This document shows, one piece after another, positions 36,109-45,400 of a DNA stretch of 64,000 nucleotides. The DNA is taken from the NCBI RefSeq assembly GCF_000447295.1, contig NZ_KE650771.1, positions 6,246,925 through 6,310,924 on the forward strand. Direction: 5' to 3'. The notes beneath the pieces are model-generated. The model was not told the DNA's origin and did no database searches. It worked only from the letters and a program-made list of their open reading frames with translations. The first letter of the stretch is position 1; every line of letters begins with the position of its first letter. The position numbers and the translations under genes were made by a program. The stretch comes from Fischerella sp. PCC 9431 (lineage in GTDB: Bacteria; Cyanobacteriota; Cyanobacteriia; Cyanobacteriales; Nostocaceae).

Positions 36109-37968
36109 ATGGAATTTTCTACTCTAGTAGATGCCCTGAGCAAAAGAGCGCGACAGCAACCTGACAAAAAAGCTTATACCTTTCTTAAGGATGGAGAAGT
36201 AGAAGTAAATGCTTTTACTTATGAAGAATTGGAGCGATTGGCACAGGCGATCGCTGCCAAACTTCAGAGTTGTGACGCGGTCGGTCAACGAGCCTTACTA
36301 CTGTATCCGCCCGGTTTAGAATTTATTGCTGCCTTTTTCGGATGTCTGTTGGCTGGAGTAATAGCCGTTCCTGCCTATCCTCCTCGTGCCAATCAGTCAA
36401 TATCCAGGCTGTTGGCGATCGCCAAAGATGCAGAAGCGACCTTTGCCCTCACAACCACATCCGTCTTAGCTAATAGTCAGCATTGGCTAGTACAAAATCC
36501 AGATTTAGCTCAGTTGCATTGGCTAGCCACCGATGACATTAGTGTTGACATCGCACAATCATGGCAAAAGCTAATTATCAATAGTGACACCTTAGCTTTA
36601 CTCCAATATACTTCCGGTTCTACAAGCACTCCCAAAGGCGTGATGGTGAGCCACAGCAATTTAATATCCAATTGTACAGATCTCGACTTGGGATGGAACC
36701 ACACAGTAGACAGCATCATTGTCACTTGGTTACCAACCTTTCATGATATGGGGCTAATCTATGGAGTCATCGAACCCTTGTATAAAGGATGTTCCTGCTA
36801 CATGATGCCCCCTGTATCCTTTCTGCACAAACCAATACGATGGCTACAAGCGATTTCAACGTACAAAGCCACTCATAGCGGCGCTCCAAATTTTGCCTAC
36901 GATTTGTGTGTGCGTAAAATTACACCAGAGCAAAAGTCTACCCTGAATCTCAGTAGTTGGCGGATGGCTTTAAATGGTGCCGAACCTGTCAGAGCAGATG
37001 TTCTACAACGGTTTGCCGAAACCTTTAAACCTTGTGGATTTGATTTAAATGCCTTCTGTCCCGGTTATGGTTTAGCTGAAGCTACTTTGAAAGTGGCTGC
37101 GGTGCGTCAACAAGATTCACCTGTGTTCTTACAAGTTAATGCAGATGCACTAGCACAAAATCGGGTAGTGTTGCTGAATAAGGGGATGAATGAGGCTGAC
37201 GCCCAGACAAAAAGACACGGTGACGCGGTGATTATTTTTGATGCAAATTCTAAAATCATCCCGCAATTATGCAACGTCAATCCGGTAGTAGAGGCGACAC
37301 CCAATCGGAACAATGTGCAGACCTTAGTTGGATGTGGACGTAGCGAGATTGATACACAAATTGCGATCGTTCATCCCGAATCCTTTACCGAATGCCAAGA
37401 TTTAGAGGTAGGAGAAATTTGGGTATCAGGTTCCACCGTTGCTCAAGGTTACTGGAAAAATCCAGAACAGACAGAGCGAATTTTTCAAGCAACCTTAAAA
37501 GGCGATACTTCTAGACATTTCCTTCGTACTGGTGATTTAGGATTTATAAAAGATGGCGAGTTATTCGTTACAGGGCGACTTAAAGATATAGTAATTATTC
37601 AAGGACGCAACCATTATCCTCAAGACATTGAACTAACCGTTGAGAACAGTCATCCAGCCTTACGGTCTAGCTATGGAGCAGCGTTTGCAGTGGAATTTAA
37701 GGGTGAGGAACAGTTAGTTGTAGTTCAAGAAGTAGAGCGGAGTTATCTGCGACGGCTAAATATAGATGAAGTTGTCGGTAACATCCGCCAAGCAGTAGCC
37801 GTAGAACATGACATCCGAGTTCATACTGTTGCTTTAGTAAAAACCGGAACTATTCCCAAAACTTCTAGTGGTAAGATTCAGCGTCAGGCTTGCCGTCAAA
37901 AGTTTTTGAATAACACACTGGATTTGTTGACCTCAGATAAATCCCAAAAATTAACAGCAATATTATAA
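36109..37968 (+). CDS. Fatty acyl-AMP ligase (FAAL)
   Basis: 619 residues. AMP-forming signature YTSGSTSTPKGVMVSH (about 165-180), the FAAL-typical TWLPTFHDMGLIYG and PVSFLHKPIRWLQAIS, FCPGYGLAEATLKV, then GDLGFIKDGELFVTGRLKD and a C-terminal KTSSGKIQR. FAALs activate a free fatty acid as its adenylate and load it on an ACP rather than CoA. The acceptor is presumably the ACP at the C-terminus of the next protein, whose gene starts 18 bp after the stop. The same order (FAAL, then Fe/2OG halogenase with ACP, then PKS) is known from hectochlorin (HctA-HctB). Chain length is not predictable. Confidence 0.93.
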   Translation: MEFSTLVDALSKRARQQPDKKAYTFLKDGEVEVNAFTYEELERLAQAIAAKLQSCDAVGQRALLLYPPGLEFIAAFFGCLLAGVIAVPAYPPRANQSISRLLAIAKDAEATFALTTTSVLANSQHWLVQNPDLAQLHWLATDDISVDIAQSWQKLIINSDTLALLQYTSGSTSTPKGVMVSHSNLISNCTDLDLGWNHTVDSIIVTWLPTFHDMGLIYGVIEPLYKGCSCYMMPPVSFLHKPIRWLQAISTYKATHSGAPNFAYDLCVRKITPEQKSTLNLSSWRMALNGAEPVRADVLQRFAETFKPCGFDLNAFCPGYGLAEATLKVAAVRQQDSPVFLQVNADALAQNRVVLLNKGMNEADAQTKRHGDAVIIFDANSKIIPQLCNVNPVVEATPNRNNVQTLVGCGRSEIDTQIAIVHPESFTECQDLEVGEIWVSGSTVAQGYWKNPEQTERIFQATLKGDTSRHFLRTGDLGFIKDGELFVTGRLKDIVIIQGRNHYPQDIELTVENSHPALRSSYGAAFAVEFKGEEQLVVVQEVERSYLRRLNIDEVVGNIRQAVAVEHDIRVHTVALVKTGTIPKTSSGKIQRQACRQKFLNNTLDLLTSDKSQKLTAIL

Positions 37969-37985
37969 AAAGAGAGATAAAAATT

Positions 37986-39446
37986 ATGTTAAATAAAACT
38001 CAGATTAAACATTTCCAAGATAAAGGATGGGTTGGGCCAGTTGATATTTTTTCTTCAGCCGAAATTACATCTGTAAAAGAATGTTTAGAAACTAATAGTT
38101 GCACGATTAAAGAAGCAGATGGTCAAGAAATAATCACCTTTTATAATAATGTCATTAACTTAGAAACCCCCCGCGATCATCATCTTTTTCACAAACCAAT
38201 AGCAAAACTATTTCAGCATCCTAACTTAATTCAAAAATTAAACCAGATTGCTGGAGAAAATTTATTGTTATGGTATACTAATATTTTTTGTAAAATGCCC
38301 GGACAAGGAGAAATCAAATGGCATCAAGCAAAAGAATTTTATACATCTAGTGACATTGATTTTGAAAAGAAGACTTTAGTTTATTCTCAAGATGAAGACC
38401 CGATAAATTTAACTGTATGGGTGGCGCTTGAAGATGCCGACCTGGAAAACGGTTGTATGCGCTTTGCTAATGGTTCGCATCAGCAAATATTTAAAATCTT
38501 AAAAGGCAGCGTTCCAGCATCTGAAGGTGTGTTTGCTGGTATCAGCGCCCATAAAACAGTTTGGCAAAAAGAACAACAATACTCCCTATCTTATGAATTT
38601 AATGAAAATGATTGGGAAGTAGAAGCAGTGCCAGTCAAAGCAGGTCAAGCGATCATATTTACTGAAAGTACAATGCACTGTTCGCTGCCCAATCAGTCAA
38701 ATCGTCGCCGCCTAGCGATTATTGGGCGTTACGTGCGTCCGAGTACTCAAGTTTATCCCTATCGCTGGAAAGGAGATTTCATTGACGAAAATGCACACAA
38801 TATCAAAAGACATTTTTGTATTTTAGTTTCAGGACGTGATGATTATAGACATAATGTAGTTAGAGATGGGCATGATTTAGATGAGACTGAAGTAGAATTT
38901 CAACTCATGTCTAATTTGGTTCGTTTTGGTCATGTAAATATTCCTGAAGGCAAACTACAACTAGAGATTTATGGTTTAGAAAAACAGGCATTGGAAGGAG
39001 ATTGCCAAGAACAAGAACCAAACCCAATTTTGCATCCTCGTAAATACATTCAATGGCAAGCGTGGAATCAATATCAAGGCATGAGTTCTACAGAAGCAAT
39101 GAAGCGGTATAGCCAATTAATAGCAACTCTGCCACGCAAAGATAGCAAAGATTCGATTAACAGCACAACTCATATTGGAATAGTAAATAAGGGACTGTTA
39201 AAAGCAGCCGATATTCAAGGTTGGTTAATCGCTTATCTAGCTGAACTATTAGAAATGCAGCCAAATGAAATCGAAGTGAAAGTTCCCTTTGAACGCTATG
39301 GTTTGTCATCGGCAGAAGGAACTATTCTGATTGGTGATCTAGAAGCTTGGGTGGGATATAAACTTGTTCCGACCTTAGTATATGAGTACCCTACGATTGA
39401 GGCTTTATCTCAGCACATAGTAGAAGAATTGCGAGTCTTGGCATAA
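37986..39446 (+). CDS. SyrB2-type Fe/2OG halogenase fused to an acyl carrier protein
   Basis: 486 residues. The N-terminal domain (about 1-300) is PhyH-like. The ligand motif reads KWHQAKEF with His113-Gln-Ala115, so Asp/Glu is replaced by Ala exactly as in SyrB2 (WHQAD). The distal histidine is in STMHCSLP near 231, followed by RRRLAIIGRYV, like the SyrB2 end. This predicts chlorination of an unactivated carbon on a carrier-bound acyl chain. A linker region of unknown function (about 300-395) leads to a C-terminal ACP (about 400-486) with the phosphopantetheine serine in RYGLSSAEG. The arrangement resembles HctB, which dichlorinates a fatty acyl-ACP. Substrate: the FAAL-loaded acyl chain. 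Confidence 0.92.
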   Translation: MLNKTQIKHFQDKGWVGPVDIFSSAEITSVKECLETNSCTIKEADGQEIITFYNNVINLETPRDHHLFHKPIAKLFQHPNLIQKLNQIAGENLLLWYTNIFCKMPGQGEIKWHQAKEFYTSSDIDFEKKTLVYSQDEDPINLTVWVALEDADLENGCMRFANGSHQQIFKILKGSVPASEGVFAGISAHKTVWQKEQQYSLSYEFNENDWEVEAVPVKAGQAIIFTESTMHCSLPNQSNRRRLAIIGRYVRPSTQVYPYRWKGDFIDENAHNIKRHFCILVSGRDDYRHNVVRDGHDLDETEVEFQLMSNLVRFGHVNIPEGKLQLEIYGLEKQALEGDCQEQEPNPILHPRKYIQWQAWNQYQGMSSTEAMKRYSQLIATLPRKDSKDSINSTTHIGIVNKGLLKAADIQGWLIAYLAELLEMQPNEIEVKVPFERYGLSSAEGTILIGDLEAWVGYKLVPTLVYEYPTIEALSQHIVEELRVLA

Positions 39447-39497
39447 GCTTTCGTAGTAAAAAAATGATGTTGTGGTACGTAGAACTAAAGGTCAAAA

Positions 39498-42400
39498 GTG
39501 GAACCCATAGCAATTATAGGCATCGGTTGCCGTTTTCCTAATGCTAACAATCCTGAATCATTCTGGAAGCTTTTGCATAACGGCATCGATGCGATCGCCT
39601 CTGTGCCAAAAGAACGATGGGATGTTGATGCTTTTTATGATCCCGATCCAGCTACTCCAGGGAAAATGAATACCCGTTGGGGCGGTTTCTTGGATCAGGT
39701 AGATCAATTTGATCCCAGCTTTTTCGGGATTTCTCCCCGCGAAGCCGAACGCATAGATCCCCAGCACAGATTGGTGTTAGAAGTAGCTTGGGAGGCTTTA
39801 GAAGATGCTGCGATCGCACCAGAAAGTCTAGCGGGTAGCCAAAGCGGGGTTTTTATTGGGATTGGCAACTACGACTACGGTAGACTTTTATGTAGCGATT
39901 TATTCAATATCAATAGTCACAATGGCACTGGTCTAACTCTCAGTGTCGCCGCCAATCGCTTATCTTATTTGCTGGATTTGCATGGCCCAAGTATGGCCAT
40001 AGAAACAGCTTGTTCCTCATCCTTGGTAGCTGTTCACTCTGCTTGCCAGAGCTTGCGGAGTGGTGAATCCAACTTAGTCATTGCTGGCGGCGTAAGTCTA
40101 ATGTTAACGCCAGATATGACAATTACCTTTTCCCAAGCCCGGATGATGGCTCCTGATGGTCGATGTAAAACCTTTGACGCTAGTGCCAATGGTTACGTCC
40201 GGGGTGAGGGTTGCGGTATCGTGATTCTCAAGCGCCTTAATGATGCCATCAAAGATAGCGATCGCATCCTCGCAATAATTAGAGGTTCGGCAGTTAATCA
40301 CGATGGACTCAGCAACGGCATTACAGCACCCAATGGCTTGGCTCAACAGGCCGTTATTCGTCAAGCTTTAAAAAATGCTGATGTCGCACCAGCAGAAATT
40401 AGTTATATAGAAGCCCACGGTACTGGAACGCCTCTAGGAGATCCAATTGAGATCAGAGCGATAAAGGCAGTGTTGATGTCAGGGCGTTCTCCAGAACAAC
40501 GCTGTGGAATTGGCTCGGTCAAGACAAACATTGGGCATTTGGAACCAGCAGCCGGGATCGCGGGTTTAATTAAGGTGGTGTTATCGCTACAACACAGGGA
40601 AATTCCCCCCCACCTGCACTTGCAGCAGTTAAATCCGCATTTAGGTTTAGAGGGAACACCATTTTTTATTCCTAGAGAATGTCAACCTTGGACTAAGTTT
40701 AGCGATCGCCGTTTGGCTGGAGTAAGTGGTTTTAGCTTTGGTGGCACTAATTGTCATGTGATTTTGGAAGCAGCACCCTCCGATTTTAGATTGGACAATG
40801 CTGATCGCAATCCAAAATCTAAAATCCAAAATCCAAAATTTATAGAGCGACCTTTGCACTTGCTTACATTATCAGCGAAAAATGAGGCAGCTTTGAAAGA
40901 ACTGGCGCAACGTTATATAGACTTCGTCGCGTCTCATCCTGACGTATCTGTTGCTGATATTTGCTTTACTGCTAACACAGGGCGATCGCATTTTGCCCAT
41001 CGCTTGGCAATTGTAGCTGAGTCACATCAACAGTTGGGCAATTATCTCAGTAATTTCACTGGAAATAAAGAAATATTTGGACTATTAAGCGGCAAGGTTG
41101 TTAACCGCCAGTCCCCAAAAATAGCGTTTTTATTTACAGGTCAGGGTTCCCAATACGTAGGCATGGGTCGTCAACTTTATGAAACCCAACCCATTTTTAA
41201 ACAAACGCTCGAACGCTGCGATGAAATTCTACGTCCTTATTTAGATAAGCCATTACTAGAAGTTTTGTATCCGAGTGAGGGGGAAAGTTCCCTTTTAGAT
41301 GAAACCGCCTACACCCAACCAGCTTTATTTGCTCTAGAATATGCCCTTGCCGAATTATGGCAATCCTGGGGTATAACTCCGCAAGTTGTCATTGGTCACA
41401 GTTTGGGTGAGTATGTCGCCGCCTGTGTAGCGGGAGTATTTAGCCTCGAAGATGGTTTGAAACTAGTTGCTGGGCGCGCTAGTTTAATGCAGGCTTTGCC
41501 CCAAACTGGTGAAATGTTCGCTGTATTTGCATCTGAAAGCAAAGTGCAAGCGGCAATTCAACCATACTGCCAAGAAATTTCTATTGCCACGATTAACGGC
41601 CCTGAAAATATTGTAATTTCCGGTGAGCGATCGCGAATTCGGGCAGTGGTTGGTGCTTTGGAAACAGAAGGAGTTAAAACTCAACAGTTACGAGTCTCGC
41701 ACGCCTTCCACTCCCCACTAATCGAACAAATGCTGGATGCCTTTGAAACTGTGGCCAGTCAAGTGCAGTTTCAAACTCCACGCTTACCCCTGATTTCTAA
41801 CTTAACGGGCGAAATCCTGCCCTCCGAGTATATCCCTGATGCAAACTATTGGCGACGGCAGACCAGAGAGCCAGTGAGATTTATGACGGGGATAAGTACT
41901 TTATTGGCACAGGGCTATAACCTATTTTTAGAAATCGGTTCCAAGCCCATCCTCTCCAGAATCGGTCAAAAATGCCAGCAAAACCCTGCAAATTGGCTCT
42001 CTTCCCTAGCCCAAGGGCAAGAGGATTGGCAGGTGTTGCTTTCGAGCTTATCTGCTCTGTATATGCAAGGAGTGGATGTCAACTGGATGGGATTTGAGCA
42101 AGATTACTCCAGAAGTCGGCGATCGCTTCCTACCTATCCCTTTCAACGTCAACGTTACTGGCTGAAATTGGCGACTGGGGAACTACCAGACGTTACACAA
42201 AATAAAGATGAAATAACGAACCGCAAAGACGTGAAGCAGGAGTATTCCCAGATGGAGAGCAATCAAAATCATTCCGCAAAGCTGCCACAGCAGATTTTGG
42301 TAACATTGCGTTCTCTAGTAGGGAATTTACTACAAGTAGCCCCTGAACAAGTAGATATTTATACACCTTTTCTGGAAATGGGGGCTGATTCGCTCATCCT

Positions 42401-45400
42401 AATTGATGTTGTAGCAAAAATTGAAAACACCTATGGCATCAAAATTGCTATTAGCCAATTATTTGAAGAATATCGAACCATTGAGGCGCTAGCAACATAC
42501 ATTGCTGGGAATATACCACCTGATTTGCAGCCAAAACAACCAATCTCTGAAACTCCTCTCCCAAAAATTGATAGTACACCTACTTTAACTTCAACAGAAA
42601 CCTTGGCTGAGACAGCACTAGAGCGAATTATGTCACAGCAGCTTCTGGTGATGTCTCAACTAATGTCTCAGCAACTAGAAACCCTAAAGGGTAAAGTATC
42701 ATCACCAAACGAAAACTCTTCATCCAAAGAAAAAATAACTGCACCTCCCCTTAATTCTCATTCTCTCTGTGCGACGGACACTTTCCACAACGGGAGGAAC
42801 ACCCGCACAGAAGTGTCCTCTTCTACGCCTTTGCGTGAGAAACAAAATCAAAAATCCCTTGCAGAAACTCAAATTAGAGAACTGAACCCGCAGCAACAGC
42901 ACCACCTAGAAGCACTAATCGCTCGATATACTAAACGAACGCAAAAATCCAAGCACAGAGCAGTAGCCAGCCGCCCTATTCTTGCTGACAGCAGAGCAGT
43001 AGCCGGATTCCGCCCTTCTATAAAGGAATTAGTTTATCCGATCATTGGAGAACGAGCAAAAGGCTCTAAATTTTGGGATGTGGACGGTAATGAATATATC
43101 GACATGACGATGGGTTTTGGCGTACTGTTGTTTGGTCATGACGCACCATTTATTACTCAAGCCTTGGAGGAACAAATCCAGCAAGGAATACAACTCGGCC
43201 CTCAGTCAAATCTGGCAACAGAGGTAGCTGAGTTAATTTGTGAACTCACAAATACAGAGCGAGTCACCTTCTGTAATTCAGGCACAGAAGCAGTGATGAC
43301 GGCGCTAAGGCTTGCACGCACAGCGACAGGTCGGAATAAAATTGCTTTATTTACTGGTTCTTATCACGGTCATTTCGATGGGGTTTTAGCTAGGGCAGCC
43401 AATGGTGAAATGAGTGCTGTGCCAATGACTACAGGTGTGTCTCCGTATGCAGTTGCTGATTTGCTGGTACTAGATTATGGAAATCCCCAATCGTTGGATA
43501 TTTTGCGAACTTATACCAGCGAATTGGCTGCGGTATTGGTTGAACCAGTGCAGAGTCGCCGTCCTAATTTACAACCCCAAACATTTTTACAACAGTTGCG
43601 GCAATTGACACAAGCCGCAGGCATTGCCTTGATTTTTGATGAAGTGATTACAGGTTTCCGCATTCATCCCGGCGGCTTTCAAGCTTATTCTGGCATTGAA
43701 GCGGATCTCGTCATTTATGGCAAGATTATCGGCGGAGGTCAGCCGATGGGAGTCATAGCTGGCAAGGCAACCTACATGAATGGCATCGACGGCGGCAAGT
43801 GGAACTACGGTGATGCTTCTTATCCTCAAGCAGAAAAGACCTTTTTTGCTGGAACTTTTAACAAAAATCATCTGGCAATGGCTGCGGCACGGGCAGTATT
43901 GCAACATCTCAAGCAGGAAGGTGTCGCCCTTCAGCAGCAATTGAACAATAGCACATCTGGGTTAGCCGCAACATTGAATGCTTACTTTGAAGCAGAGAAC
44001 GTACCTATGGAGTTAGTACATTTCGGCTCTCTGTTTCGGTTTGCCTCTACAGAAAATATAGACTTGCTGTTTTATCATTTAATAGAAAAAGGTATTTATA
44101 TTTGGGAAGGGCGTAACTGTTTTCTGTCTACTGCACATACCGATAAAGATATTGATTACATAATCCAGGCAGTCAAGGAGAGTGTAGAGGAACTACGACA
44201 AGGTGGCTTTTTACTCAAATCTTCAGATAAAAAGAATAACAAGGTTTACGCCTTGTCTGCTATGTCAGTAGAAAAAACAGCAAAAATTACTTTACCAACC
44301 CCGAAAGAAATTAGCGATCGCCTTACACCCCAATTCAATCAATTAATTGTCCAACAAGACTTAGAAACTTATCAACAAGGATTAACTAAACTTGAAGCTT
44401 TGAGCCTCACCCATGTTCTCAAAGCTTTCCAGCAAATGGGGTGGGAATTTCACCTTGGCAAGAAATTTACATTCGCATTCATCGCTGAACAGTTGAATGT
44501 AGTTAGCCAACACCGACGGCTACTAGGTCGTTTGCTGGAGATATTGGAGGAAGAAGGAATACTCCGTCAAATCAATGATCAATGGGAAGTTTTACAAGTC
44601 CCCGAAATTCCAGAACCACAGCAACAGACTATTTTGCTGGAATACCCAGCGTTAGAAGCAGAGTTATCTTTGCTACAGCGTTGCGGAGAAGAGCTAGCAC
44701 AGGTGTTGCAAGGAAAACGCCACCCACTACAGCTACTATTCCCTAATGGTGATTCAACAAACTTAACCAAGCTGTATCAAGATTCAGCCTTAGCACGGAT
44801 CATGAATGCTCTAGTGCAAAAGACAATTGTTATTGCATTAGAAAATTTGCCCAAGCGTAGTAACTTACGAATTCTGGAAATTGGCGCTGGTACTGGGGGA
44901 ACAACAGCCCATATCTTACCTCATTTACCAGCCGCACAAACAGAATATGTATTTACCGATTTGTCTGCTGTATTTATGGGGAAAGCTAGGCAGAAGTTTG
45001 GTAATTATCCATACGTACAATATCAAGTTTTAAATATCGAACAAGAGCCTGAAGCTCAAGGATTTGCTACTCATCAGTATGATGTAATTGTGGCAGCGAA
45101 TGTGTTACACGCTACTACGGATTTAAAACAATCACTAAAGCACGTATCGCAACTATTGGCTCCAGGCGGATTGCTAGTGCTGATGGAAGGAACAGCCCGT
45201 CAGCGTTGGTTAGATTTAATATTTGGGTTAACTGAAGGGTGGTGGAAGTTCTGCGATCGCAATTTGCGACCATCTTACCCATTACTTTCTAGTACCCAAT
45301 GGCAAGAACTGTTGCATTCAAGCGGATTTAGAGAAGTTGTATCTATTCCCTCTGCCTCACGGACGTTTGGAGTTTTACCCCAACAGGCGGTAATTGTGGC

